64,000 nt of DNA, taken from positions 124,001 to 188,000 of the forward strand of contig JADNRV010000102.1 of assembly GCA_015499995.1 (NCBI GenBank), written 5' to 3'. The notes under the pieces were generated by a model. That model had not been told where the DNA came from. It saw only the letters and a list, made by a program, of their open reading frames with translations, and did not search any database. The translations under genes were made by a program, and so were the position numbers. The DNA comes from Flammula alnicola. Taxonomy: Eukaryota; Basidiomycota; Agaricomycetes; Agaricales; Strophariaceae. Shown here one piece after another: positions 11,890-23,296 of the stretch; position 1 is the stretch's first letter, and every line of letters begins with the position of its first letter.

Positions 11890-13676
11890 TTACAACACAT
11901 ACCCGATGGTAGCGTTTGCATCACCTCCTGGAGAGCCCTTCTCTGCCTCATCCGCAATCATCACCATCTGAATGCCATCAAGTCCATCTGCCTCAGCGGT
12001 TGCATCCGAATCACCTAGTCCCAGAATAGAGTCCTCATAGTCATCTTCATCCACCCGAAGGGGAGCACCGATATTGCCAATGACCGAACCGTGTGCAAAA
12101 TCAATCGGTGGCAGCGGTTGCGAGCGTTCACTGTCATCGCCCTTTAACACCTTCTCGTCTACAGTACGTAGGTTAAGGACGAGGCGCTGGGCTAGAGCTG
12201 GAGCAACCCTTCATTGGAATTAGTTGGGCGCCCTCGTTTTTAAAAATATAGCCCCACTCACGAGGTTTGCAGAATGATGACGACTTTGGCCACTGGCACC
12301 TGGACGGCCTGTTGTGTGGTTAAATCGTGTCATTACCGAGGACATAACAGAGATAATACCAAGCTCGGAATCTATGTGATATCGTCAGGGTTTGATACAT
12401 ATAAGTAGATAATTTTCATTGGGAATCACGAACCTGATTAAATATCACTGTGAGAAGGAGTAGAATTTCAATGGTGCTGGAAATAACGTTAGACCGGCAT
12501 GAAGAAGATGATAGGAAAGCGCTCACAAATAATAAAGTAGGCCTAGCAACGGCGCAATCATTCGATCAGGATCAGTAGAAGAAGATAGGGAGGAAGCAGT
12601 TGTTTTCACCATCTCTGATAATGTAATAGCTGTAAGACTTTCTCAAGCCCAGCTCTTTTCTCCGCAGCGATGTTCGGACAGTCTTCGCCAGTGTGAGGCC
12701 CAATACGATTGTGTCGAATCCAAGTGCCATTCCAGCAGAGGCAGTGTTCCCTAGTATTGTATTGAATTTAACACCGCCGTGTGCGTAGAAAGAATGTAAC
12801 ATACATTTAGCTGTATTCCCGGCCAGAGTCTCACTGCAGCTTCCAAACTGGCGGAAAGATGGGCTTTGGGTGACAATTTTGGCAGAAACGAAAAAGTCGA
12901 CCTTTTGGGAGACGAAATAAATTTTAAAAAAAGAAGCTTCGCAACTCCAAGTTGTCTACTCACTGCACTGATGAAGACCTTGACGGTAGCGATAAATAAA
13001 AGGACCGCCAGGATGTACCAATTTCGTTGATATATTGCGAATGTTCGGAGGGCGAAAACGCCTGAAGCTGTGTCGGCAAGGGGAGAAATATTTTGCATAA
13101 ATGCCTTGCTCACCAGATAGTGCAGCCGACGAGAAGATGAAGCATACTTGTTCGACATAGATAATTGATGCACACCTGTGGAATGCGCCTTCGTTGAGAA
13201 ATAGGTTTAATTTTTATGGAGCAATGTCAACACGAACCCCTAACAAAGTGGATCAGCTGGCAATATGCTGCACAGAAAAAGTGTGATGCTTACTCTGTTT
13301 GAACTGAAAGGCAGGAAGAAAGACATGCTAAATGTTAGCTGGTAGAGGATAGTGGCGTATCGGAGCGTGGTGAAAAGATAGAAAACGAGAGTCTTTCTTT
13401 TCGGTCGCCACATTTCGGTGGCTTCTTGCGAGACGGTAAGAAAGTAGTCATAGACGATCAGAGCTGTAGAATATATCATCAAAAAAAAGCCTAAGGGTCA
13501 TTTTGGCTGCAGTAAGAGCTTTACCACAAGCAGCATATCCAGTCGAAATTTCGATACGACTAAAGGAGATAGTGTTATAAGCTTGCACCTGAAATGTGAA
13601 AAACTGAGACTTACCCGGATTTGAGACTAGAGAAAATTGCCTGCAAAGCCGCTGGGGTGATATGTGATGCAGACAT
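11890..13676 (-). CDS. DUF6533-type multi-pass membrane protein
   Basis: Mushroom-specific 7-TM-like protein of unknown function. The first exon begins at 13676 (MSASHITPAALQAIF) and splices through small exons to STALIVYDYFLTVSQEATEMW, then to LFTTLRYATILYQ. That is the DUF6533 pattern of a TM helix, a YDxxLT motif, an E..W stretch and an R-Y helix. Later exons give SGVFALRTFAIYQRNWYIL, then MALGFDTIVLGLTLAKTVR and a C-terminal segment LAQRLVLNLRTVDEK before an acidic tail ending at the stop 11890. Several hydrophobic helices are evident. Intron borders near 12160-12560 and 12800-12960 were not fully resolved. The gene is convergent with the NAPE-PLD-like gene. No substrate or ligand is known for the family. 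Confidence 0.7.
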
Positions 13677-14566
13677 GAGGGGCCAGTGTAGAAAACAGCA
13701 AAGCTCCAGGAGCTGCCACGAGAAGATATTTATGCAATGTATGTAACGGAGGCTGTGGGACTAGGAGGGACAAAAAACATGTTGTCCAGGCTTTGAGATC
13801 AACGATCTAATGCTGGAGATTCCTAGTATTGCCTCATCAAGAGAATACCTCGGAAGCGTGCTGTTTCAATGATTGAGCCCATACGACATGTTGACAGATC
13901 ATCGTTGCGATATACAAGGAGGGTTCGCCCTGGGTTTCACGGTGAGATCTGACCGTGGGAATTTGTGCGTTGGCTAAAAATAAGCACCACTGGCAGTGGA
14001 GACATCACCTCGCGTACAGTTTCTCGTAGTATCTTTTCACAGAGAAAGCCAGAATCAGACTGGATTCTTCAACGGTTTGTTGCTGGCTTCAAATGTTGGT
14101 ATATGGGAGCTTAATGGCGACTTGGAGTGGCTGCAAACTAAATTTCGGTCTGGGCTGGGCTGCCGCCTCCGACGTCAAGGAGCCTTGTACACGATGACAG
14201 TACTTCCGTGCGCCTCAAGGATCAGAGAAATGTCAGCTACCAATCCATCAATACACCTAAGTTGAGCTCCAAATGTCAGAACATAGCATAAAATCTGTTT
14301 TCCGCGGTATGTATGGCAGTAAATCGGCGCGCAAGACATGTCTAGACTAGCCGCTCATTCGAAGCTCATCCAAGGGCATTGATTCAATCAATGTTTAACT
14401 TATCTGATCACTGCCATTGCAAACTAAAGGCAATCTTCCAAATAGTGTCTCTAACGTCTACTAGCGTTGGCGGGAGCTCCACGGCAGGATTTTGGCATTT
14501 GACGTTCGAAGTCACCAACTTGCCGCTTCTGAGTTTCAATTTGGCAGGGCATCCCGCGCTTCCTTC
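13677..14566. other. Intergenic, upstream of the DUF6533 gene
   Basis: No coding gene, RNA or repeat was recognised. The small ORF at 13996-14265 has no supporting motif. Confidence 0.5.
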
Positions 14567-15320
14567 CAGATAAGAAAGCAGACTGGGCCCAACAATAATG
14601 GTCAGCTCTTTCTGATTTGTGCCCATGAAAGATGGAAGATATATTGGGGCTCATATGTAATTCATGATGTGTAAAACTCAACAGAGCTCAAGTCCAATTT
14701 TTGCAGTCATAACACGAGTGAGCTCAGCTACTACATACAGGCACAATGCTAGACAATACGGACCACGGACAAGGCATAAGCAGGCAAGGAAGATGATTAG
14801 GCCTGCTCCAGCAAATCTAAAAGCGAATTCCTGCAGCGATCGATTCTGACCTTCAGCTGCTCCCAACTTCTGTAGGACTCCAACTCGAGGATCGCCTGCC
14901 GTTTGCGAATGGCGGCAAGGCCTTCAACCGTCTCGCAATATTGCTCAGGAGTTTCATACGGATACATATGAGACATGGAATCGTGGAATTCCCTTAGTTC
15001 CTGCTTGGTCATGTTCTAAAGGAGTCAGATGGCAAAGACAATGAGTGCGACGAGGACTTACCATGAAGGTTGGGAAATTGAGCTCTGGGAGATCATCGAG
15101 ATGCCGTTCCATGTGAATATGATGTAGCAGAAGGTGATTGTGCCCTCGGAATATATAAGCACTGGAATCTTCATCCGGATTAATAGGGTGATAATAGTTG
15201 GGGCCTGTTGCGCACAATCGCGCCCATTGTGCGACCACGGAATGAGGCCGTTCCATCGTCTCCGGATCGGACCAGGCAAGCGGTTCCGAGCCGTCGGGCG
15301 AGGGAGCTGAATCACCTTCC
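14567..15320 (-). repeat. 754-bp inverted duplication, copy 1
   Basis: The reverse complement of this segment recurs at 22637-24309 once a 911-bp insertion and its 8-bp target duplication are removed; both copies are then 754 bp. It covers the last part of the 530-aa gene and about 230 bp of 3' flank. Differences are few (for example one base in the last 230 bp), so the duplication is recent. This copy is continuous with an intact gene and is probably the source. Confidence 0.9.
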
Positions 15321-16435
15321 AACGGGGAATCTTCTGATGCTACGTCCTCCGAATTCCAATCCATATCCTCATCCGCTTGTTCCATTTTAACTCTGATGAT
15401 CGTTTCAATGGGAATTCTGTCAGCGCGTTCCTCACTGTCCATGGAAATGTCATCCACATCAGAACCACCTTCAGCCTGAGTGGGCGGTGTCGGCGTGGGG
15501 GGAACTGGGAGACGTGCAGCAAGTGTCAGTAATCGCGACTCTTTCATACCATGAGTGAGCGAATTGGCCGAAGAGGCGGGGGGTAAATGGCGAGGCAGAG
15601 ACAATCCCGGAGTGTCACGCATGACTTCATCCGCAAGTCCAGTGGCACTCGCGAGCCGAATCTGGTGAGGGTCCTGTCCAATTGGCGATGGATTTACGTC
15701 TGCGGCCGATGGCGCGGTTGATGGCAAAATATGACCGGCGGCGGGTTGGATGCGTATGGACGGTTGATTCAGCACGGGTCTGGGAGCGAGGCTAGCCGCC
15801 AATTGAAAAAGAGATTTCCGCTTTCCATCCGTTGCTGGTTGCGGAATAGGAGGCGAGCGCGCATGTTGCGAAGGAATAGCAGGCAGTTGTATCAGCATGG
15901 GGTCAGCGGGTGGGTTCGGTGTGGAAGAGGCGCCGGCGAAATGCAACTGCGGGGTGACAGAGTGCACACCTGTTGGATCCGCAAGGCGGGCCTTCAAATC
16001 CAGGAGAGTCGATCCGCCCCGCGTCGGGAGACGATGGCTTGGTTCTGAGAGAGAGCCATCCACATACTCGGTGGAGGACAGCCCCGCAGATGACCCAGAC
16101 GCAAAGGTAGTTTGAGAAGACATAGTGACCTTGTGCCGTCCATTGTCATACAATGGATCAATATGGCCTATAATACGGACAGTCTTTTTCGGGCGGTTTT
16201 CTTCGATGTTGCGACGTTCCGACCTTGCCAAGGACGATTTTAGTACCCCCTTCAAAGACCGACGGCTGCCTGGCCTGGTGGGTTCGGATTCTTCAGCAGG
16301 AGTCGGGGTATCCATCGCCTTCCTTTTCGGCGGTGGGACGGTCAAAGCGTGCAATGCTCGATCGAGACGATTGAGAGTCGAGTCGACGGCCGTTATGTTC
16401 TCTGGCATTATTGCCGCGGCGCACCCCGCCAACAT
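14797..16435 (-). CDS. Unknown 530-aa protein, low-complexity N-terminus
   Basis: Two exons: 16435-15062 and 15015-14797, with one GT-AG intron (donor GTAAGT, acceptor TTTAG). The in-frame codon at 16453 is GTG, so the first ATG at 16435 (MLAGCAAAIMPEN) is preferred. Residues up to about 330 are rich in Pro/Ser with scattered basic patches (for example RPKKTVRIIGHIDP). An acidic stretch follows (DVDDISMDSEERAD). The last 150 residues are more ordered: VAQWARLCATGPNYYHP, HLLLHHIHMERHLDD, and a helical end with EFHDSMSHMYPYETPEQY and LEQA at the terminus. I recognise no known domain. It lies head-to-head, 125 bp away, with the Zn2Cys6 gene. Its 3' third is duplicated in inverted orientation about 7.3 kb away. 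Confidence 0.7.
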
Positions 16436-16560
16436 GCCGCCGTCGAAATCCACGACATACGGTCACGTGACATTTAACATTTCGCGTCGCCCATCCACAT
16501 ACTTAGACTATTTTATTCTCTCTTCGACCATCCAAATTTCTTCACTCTCTTCCCTAGTCA
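16436..16560. promoter_or_regulatory. Short bidirectional promoter between divergent genes
   Basis: Only 125 bp separate the two start codons, so transcription of both genes must initiate here or within the leaders. CACGTGA, an E-box-like core, is visible at about 16463. Confidence 0.5.
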
Positions 16561-19500
16561 TGTCAGGCAGTAGCCCTGTGCCAGTGCCTCTCGACAGCAC
16601 GGAAGACATAGAGATGGCGGATAAACCACAACTAACCGAGGAAGACATCCAGAACGGGGTGCAGCAATTTGGGACCCGTCTGAGAAGCGCCGTCGTCAGT
16701 CAGGATGTGTTTAACCAAGAATGGCCAGGGCTGGTAGATGAGCTGGTATGTAGAGTTTTGATACTCTATGGGCTTTCAGATGTGCTGAAGTATAATTTTA
16801 TAACAGGCAAGTGTTCTCGAAGATGCGGCCGACGTGGGTGCAAGTCTTACCACTCTCAGATTGGCAGGTGCCATCCTCGACACCTGGGCCGACGCGCAAA
16901 TAAACAAGATGATGCCAGATTTCAATGTCACCGTTGAAGTTATTGCACAGTACGATCGATCTTCCTCCAGCATATCAGGATCGCAGGCCAACCCACCAGA
17001 CAATCATGGGCACAAGAGCACTTTGGAGGGCAATTCTCCTGCTTCTATGAACGGGTCATCCACCCTAAATGAGGCCAATGGACAACGTCAGAATTTGGAT
17101 GGCCAGTCATCTGAGGAACCCTCGCGGAATGCGACCCCTGCCACGTCGGCCGCGATGCAGCAACCGACTGCTCCATTAACGGCTGCCCAAGAGGGAGTTA
17201 CAGAAGCGGGACTCAATGTAAGTAGTGTCCCAGTTTAAATTGATGAGACATTAATTTTTGCGTAGCCTGTTGGACAAAATCCAGGCAAACGGAGGGCGAG
17301 CGACCAAGACGACGATGAACCAACTGGAATGTCTGGCCGTAAGCGTGGTCGCCGTCAATGTTCCGAGCCATTTGTTCAGGACAATAGCGATATGGAAGAC
17401 ATCGAGGAAGGAATTGATGCGGCGAATTCGCGACAAGGTGTGCCCACTACTTCTGAGGACGATTCTTACACGGAGGAGAATGATGGAATGGAGAGTGATA
17501 CTGATGGTGACTATGACTACAAGTACGACTCCGACGACATGGCGCAGCATGCGAACAATCAATGGCATGCTTCGCAGATTGTCGTTGTTGCTGCCACAGT
17601 CCCATGCCAAAAATGCCGAAAATCTCGCTTCCGATGCTACGATTTCCAGAACTTGGCAAAGAAATCTTGCCGCCGCTGCTCGCGTCTAAAGTCTGGGTGC
17701 ACAAGCGTCCAACGCAAAAGGAAGGAACAGGAAGAAGCAAAAATGGCGGCCAAGGCACATAATGCGAAGATCGACAAGAACCTCCCGCCTCTCAAGAGAG
17801 CTCAGTCGAGGGTGAAAACCGACAATGCCAGCACCAAACGCGCTAGGTCAACTTCTCGTCCGCCTTCTGTCAAACCTCAGCCTGCTCGCAAACGAGGTTT
17901 GCGCTCGATTATTCATATATTTACATTCTTTGATTTAGTGATTCCTGCATACAGCTCCAAGTGCCGTCCCTACACCTGGGCCATCGAATGGAGGCCGCAT
18001 TGGAAGACGGTCGAGGGATATTGACGATTGGATGTATGAGACCCATGAAGACCTCGACGACTTAAGGAAAAGTGTTCAAGGACTTAGTTCTCAAGTCACG
18101 ACCATGGGGAATTTTTGCGAGCAGCGAATTGAAAAAGTGAGGCCAGACAAAACCACCTTGAGAAGCGGCAAGATGCAGTCGACTCAGGCATTCAAACGCT
18201 TATCACAGGTCTCCCAAACGCCATCCGCCAGGCCCTCGAACCATTACCTATCTTTCAACAGTCCCACCTACCTCATCAGCCATATTATTGGCCTTCTCAG
18301 CCACCTGTCTTGGGACCCGGGGCAACAACGCCTTTCCAGTCGAACATGCATCGACCCCAGACGTTATCCCCCGCGGAGGTCAATAAGCTGTATGCCCATG
18401 ATCCATACCGCACCGAGACACAGCAATATCTTCGGTTGGATGACCAACACATGGATTCTGCAGGTGTGGGTGGGTCAGAGTCTACCAGCAAGTTATGTGC
18501 GTGCACTAGCCAACTAGACAACTAGACTACAAGCATTGCTGACTTTTAATTACTATAGATACGCCAATCCACTGCCGCCTTCGTACCCTATCGCAAACAG
18601 AAGGGTCCCACGCCCAAATGGCGATTGTGGATGATATCACACCCACCATTCGCGACTTTGACATGGCCGCGAGCTCCCGTTCCATCCTCAAGGATGCCCG
18701 TGCACGCGAGTTGCAATCGTCAGGTGCATCCAATTTGGACGATGCGCCATCGAATGCCGGCCAACCATCCATTCATAACCCCACCCGCGAGCCTGAAGAC
18801 GTACAGGCTAATGCCAGTCCTCCCTCTGGTCCTCCGTCGACATGTCCCATTTCGATGACCGCAAATCAGGCATCAGCTGTGGTAGTAGGGACGGCAACCG
18901 TCTCAAGCAGTCCTCTGACCGGTCATATGGATACGAATATGCAAATGGCCCCCCTCATTCCTGATTTTCAAATTATACAAACGGCTCCGCCGTCTTCCTC
19001 GGCCGCCCCAGAACCCGAGCGCAAGGAAACAGATGTGGAGCCGTCGCACGCAAATCCCGCAAGCGGTAGTACGGCTTCCGAGGCGCCGGCGGCTGCCAAC
19101 TCCGGGAACGAGCGTATGGACATAGATGCGGGTACTCCAGGCCCACCGTCTTTGGAAGGTGGGGCGCTTGAGCAGCGCAACGATCGCGACTCCACCTCAG
19201 AGAGCATGGATATCGACCCCCTACCGGTCATACAACGTTCTGAGCTTACAAAGAAGGATGGAGACACTGCAGTTGAGGACACCATTGGAGATGACGGTCC
19301 CCAAGTCGGAAATCCTCCAGCGATCCAGCAAGTGGGCATAGTCCAATCACTCTCCAGGACCCAGTCTCAGGAAGTCGGTACCATTCCCGGAGCGGCGGGT
19401 TCGGCTCTCTCTGGTGCGACCCAAGAGGCGTGCACGCTTGGTCCACCGTCCGCCTCGACCAGCTCGCAGCCCGCAGGCCTTGTGAACCCGCTGTCCATTT

Positions 19501-20009
19501 CCACCGGTCCGCCGGAGGCAACTTGTCACGTCCATCAGCATTCCGCTTCTGTCGGCTCACAGCAGGATGCAACCGACGTTCGGGCGACAGACCATGACCC
19601 ATCTCAAGGATCCACCGCAGGCCCTGTGCCTTCTGGTGTTCAAACGGGCAATATCAACTCTCGCGCAGCCTCCTTGTCCACCGTATTTCCTTCCCAGGAG
19701 CTGGCACCTCAGTCCACCGCATTAACCACTATAACACCATCCCTTCTTCCTGCAGCACCCGCTGTCGTCGCTAGCATCGCACAACCCATAACTCCGGTGC
19801 GGCACAACATCTTGTCGTCAAAAACTGCATGGAGCCCAGGCTCAGCTGCGCCGCTCAGTCCCACATCCACCCTCACCGACCCGCCGTCATCTCCGCCGCG
19901 ACTCGCAACCATACGTCGAGGTCGCTCAGCTTCAGCAGCTCCTGCTCTGGCACCGACCCGTGTATTGCCCAGTCGGTCGGCGAAGAAACCTCCCAGTAGA
20001 TCTGATTGA
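16561..20009 (+). CDS. Zn(II)2Cys6 cluster protein with long Pro/Ser-rich C-terminus
   Basis: The start is ATG 16561 (MSGSSPVPVPLDS). Exons include 16561-16745, 16807 to about 17220, 17267 to about 17897, from about 17956, and a final exon from about 18559 to the stop at 20009. The mid-protein segment encoded at 17605-17700 has cysteines spaced C-x2-C-x6-C-x10-C-x2-C-x6-C, which fits the fungal Zn2Cys6 binuclear cluster, and it is followed by a basic RKRKEQEEAK. An acidic run precedes it. After it come KR-rich patches, a helical DDLRKSVQGLSSQ segment and a very long Ser/Thr/Pro/Ala-rich tail. In most Zn2Cys6 factors the cluster is N-terminal; here about 300 residues precede it. Likely role: nuclear DNA-binding regulator, by inference. 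The exon joins at 18140-18560 are the least certain. Confidence 0.65.
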
Positions 20010-20509
20010 CGAAAACGCTCCCCCGACGCTAATGTTAAATACTAATGTTAAATATGGTTAGATCTCCTTGCACCAGCGATACCTACATATCCCCGCGCCT
20101 TGTACCATCCATTCATCGCGATACCTACCTATCCCCCATCTTTGCATTACGTGTCTTCATACTTGCATTTACACTCTGGATTCATTCATGTACATACATA
20201 TTCACACCTGGATCTCTTCATTGCACATACCTTCCCTGTTTATTCACAGTATATATCCCTAGCTCTATATTCTATTCTGATAGTTCACATTCCATAGAAC
20301 ATAAACTGTCATTGCCTCGCGGACGGCCCGGGGAATGTTGACGCGCATCACAACTATTAATAGATTGTCTTCATGAAGATTCAATAGTCAATGCTGAAAC
20401 TCAAATAAACTCTGTTGAATACCTCAACACAGCATCAAACAAACGATGCATTTTAAGGCCATCTTTGCTTCCACGCTTTCCACCTACTTCACTCATTCCA
20501 CTTGCAGAA
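20010..20509. other. Intergenic
   Basis: 3' flank of the Zn2Cys6 gene. AT-rich and pyrimidine-rich, with repeated CATTCAT/CATACAT words. No gene was seen. Confidence 0.5.
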
Positions 20510-22247
20510 ATGCCCAAGGGTTCAAGTAGGTCCTTCTTTTCGCTCAGAGCATTCTAATATGTCTGTCCCGCAGAAGAAAAACGCCCTGTTGGAGTTCTTA
20601 GTCCTCAAGTCGTTAGCTATAGCCGTCAGTTACAGAAGGCTTGGCACCTCGAGAACGACCCAGAAATCTTTTCCGAGGTTCAGGTTGGGAGACTTGGATG
20701 CCTTTGCTGTTCTTGCCTGCGCAGGCTAATTGTATTCTAGTTCTTCCTTCAGTCCTTGGCCAAGAAACACCTCACCTTGCGGAGAATTGCAACTGCTCAA
20801 CATTCCGCGATCGCTACTCTTAAGGTCGAGGTATGTTCGCCACTCCGGTTTACTTGCCATTTCAACTATATACTGATACACTTGCCGTTAGCTCCTCAAG
20901 AAGTTTCCTGACTGCTTCCAACAACCAGAGCATGACAAAAATCTTTATCTGGCATTACGCTTGCTCTTCAGCTATCACACTGCTGCCCGGTTTGCATTAA
21001 AAAAGGTACGTTTCAGACCGCAATCTCAGGAAGGAAGTTGAATGTTTGGTTCAAAACAGGGGAAAAAAATGGACGTTGGAATCACGAAGGAAGCAGAAAC
21101 AAAGACCATTCCTCCCATCCAATCAGCCACTTTCCCAGTCATGCGAACTCCAGCCTCTCGCACGCATGGCAGCTCATCTTCGGTTCATGGCAGCGCAAAA
21201 GGAGGTTTCATTCCTCCACTGATTCCTCCTGGAATGACCGGATTCCGGAGGAATGGACAGGAATCCGCAGGAATGGACCGGAATCCACAGGAATATTCTC
21301 AATTCCACAGGAATCCTGACCGGAATCCACAGGAATGACCAAAATTCCGGTTAGGACTTCAACTTGGTGGACTTAGACAGAACTCAGAGAAAAATATCAC
21401 TCAAAGATTTTGCATCTTGCAGGAATTGAACCCAGAGCCCCGGAAGAAATCCAGTAGCTAATATCCCAGACCATTTAACCATTAGACCAGAGAACTGTTG
21501 CTAACCTACCAAAAACATCAGACTACATACCCTATCTATCTATAATATATTTGTAGATTGCGTAACCAATTCTGAGAGATTCAGGGTCAATGGGGTACCA
21601 TCAGATTCAGAATTTTAAGGACATTACAAATATGTATATGTCATCTCACTCGGGTAACTGAAATCCCCTTATTTGGTCTGTTTTGGGGACCGTGGGAACT
21701 TTTTGAGTCTGTAGGACGCAGAATTATTCATAGTCGAGGATGGCCGGCAGTGTCAGATCAGGTCCCATCCAATCAATGGCCTACCTTTGCCCGGTCATTC
21801 CGACTACCAGCCCTCTCGTACCATGCGTCAGCCATCTTCCATGCACCGGATTCAGTCCCAATCACCTACTGCACCGAATCCACTCCGACATCAGTGCAGG
21901 GCGGCTCCGCTTGCGTTCATACTGGTCCAACCGCAGAAGAAGAGGAATTCGACATGGGCTATGGTGTCATTCGTAAAGTCCAACAACCAGAGCGAACTAT
22001 GGAAACAGTCGACGATGGCATTTGCGCTGTACTTCGATTTCTATCAACTTGTACCCCAGACATGGTCCACTTGGCTCCGGACTTCTTAGAATTTGGAATA
22101 ACCAACGAGGCGCATCTCCGCGCCATTTCCCGCTGGGCAAAGGACCGTCGTATCGACTTTCTGCGAGACTTCCGTAGTTTGACCGCCACAGACATGGAGA
22201 AATTGGTGCTCGAAATTCACTTTGAAACTTATTTCACCGACAATTGA
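20510..22247 (+). CDS. Unknown protein whose fourth intron hosts a SINE-like insertion
   Basis: Exons 20510-20525, 20574-20683, 20741-20830 and 20892-21005 join in phase to give MPKGSKEKRPVGVLSPQ through LLKKFPDCFQQPEHD and YHTAARFALKK. After a roughly 740-bp intron the frame resumes at about 21748 with IRSHPINGLPLPGHSDY. A further intron (donor about 21825, acceptor before about 21938) leads into EEEEFDMGYGVIRKV and the ordered C-terminal region ICAVLRFLSTCTPD to LVLEIHFETYF, stop at 22245-22247. The C-terminal roughly 80 residues resemble an all-helical, SAM-like module often seen at the end of uncharacterised basidiomycete proteins, but I cannot assign it to a named domain. The other introns here are only about 50-60 bp, so the long one stands out. 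Function unknown. Confidence 0.6.
21040..21500 (-). mobile_element. SINE-like element with tRNA-type Pol III promoter
   Basis: On the minus strand, TGGTCTAATGG (21489-21479) matches the Pol III A box, and GGTTCAATTCC (B box, about 21432-21422) follows at tRNA-like spacing. The T-arm does not pair well, so this is not a functional tRNA. The body extends towards lower coordinates and contains the GGAATCC minisatellite. The boundaries are approximate; no target duplication was identified. It lies inside an intron of the 20510-22247 gene, in the antisense direction. Confidence 0.5.
21205..21345. repeat. GGAATCC-type minisatellite
   Basis: About eight short copies of GGAATCC/GGAATG in both orientations, such as CCGGAATCCACAGGAATG, lie within 140 bp in the body of the SINE-like element. 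Confidence 0.7.
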
Positions 22248-22636
22248 TTTCTTGTAGCTTAGTTGCTGTAATATATAGAATATACGGGGGGATAATATTT
22301 ACTTGCGTTGCCATCACTTAATCAGTTGTCCAACTTCCGAGTTCTAACGGGTGATCACGTGCTCGTACGGCTTTTTCGCCATACGGCTTTTGATACGGCT
22401 TTTTTTATGCGTCCGGCTCCTGTCGGGATCCGTACGGTCAGATGAAAGGCATACATCACTGCCCCACCTGTAGTTACCATCAAACCCTTCTAACTAGAAG
22501 TGGAGACTAGGTGTCCACCTCTAAGTAGAGGTCTTATATCTTTATCTCGGTTATCTCATTAAATGTTCAATAGCTAGCTGGGGACTTAGAAAATATATAC
22601 TTTTTCCTCGCCTCACCTCGCTGGCAAATGGCTGCC
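22248..22636. other. Intergenic between unknown gene and inverted duplication
   Basis: No gene. The motif TACGGCTTTT is repeated three times at about 22367-22412, next to a CACGTG. The rest is unremarkable. Confidence 0.5.
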
Positions 22637-23160
22637 GGAAGGTGATTCAGCTCCCTCGCCCGACGGCTCGGAACCGCTTGCCTGGTCCGATCCGGAGACG
22701 ATGGAACGGCCTCATTCTGTGGTCACACAATGGGCGCGATTGTGCGCAACAGGCCCCAACTATTATCACCCTATTAATCCGGATGAAGATTCCAGTGCTT
22801 ATATATTCCGAGGGCACAATCACCGTCTGCTACATCATATTCACATGGAACGGCGTATCGATGATCTCCCAGAGCTCAATTTCCCAACCTTCATGGTAAG
22901 TCCTCGTCGCACTCATTGTCTTTGCCATCTGACTCCTTTAGAACATGACCAAGCAGGAACTAAGGGAATTCCACGATTCCATGTCTCATATGTATCCGTA
23001 TGAAACTCCTGAGCAATATTGCGAGACGGTTGAAGGCCTTGCCGCCATTCGCAAACGGCAGGCGATCCTCGAGTTGGAGTCCTACAGAAGTTGGGAGCAG
23101 CTGAAGGTCAGAATCGATCGCTGCAGGAATTCGCTTTTAGATTTGCTGGAGCAGGCCTAA
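22637..23160 (+). pseudogene. 5'-truncated duplicate of the 530-aa gene
   Basis: Carries only the last roughly 160 codons of the gene at 14797-16435, including its intron (about 22895-22942) and the stop at 23158-23160. The reading frame is intact but has no promoter or 5' half. A few substitutions (for example LLLHH to RLLHH) separate it from the parent. The downstream flank was later split by the hAT-type element. Confidence 0.85.
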
Positions 23161-23296
23161 TCATCTTCCTTGCCTGCTTATGCCTTGTCCGTGGTCCGTA
23201 TTGTCTAGCATTGTGCCTGTATGTAGTAGCTGAGCTCACTCGTGTTATGACTGCAAAAATTGGACTTGAGCTCTGTTGAGTTTTACACATCATGAA

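Noticed and set aside
14954..16453. Start of the 530-aa gene at 16453
   Set aside because: That codon is GTG; the first ATG in frame is at 16435, and the frame must splice at 15061 to reach the conserved C-terminus.
16125..16937. Plus-strand ORF of 270 codons across the divergent promoter
   Set aside because: Its first half is antisense to the 530-aa gene. The real gene starts at the internal ATG 16561 and splices at 16746.
21418..21497. A possible tRNA gene on the minus strand (A and B boxes present)
   Set aside because: The T-arm and acceptor stem do not pair and no cloverleaf can be drawn; a tRNA-derived SINE head explains the boxes better.
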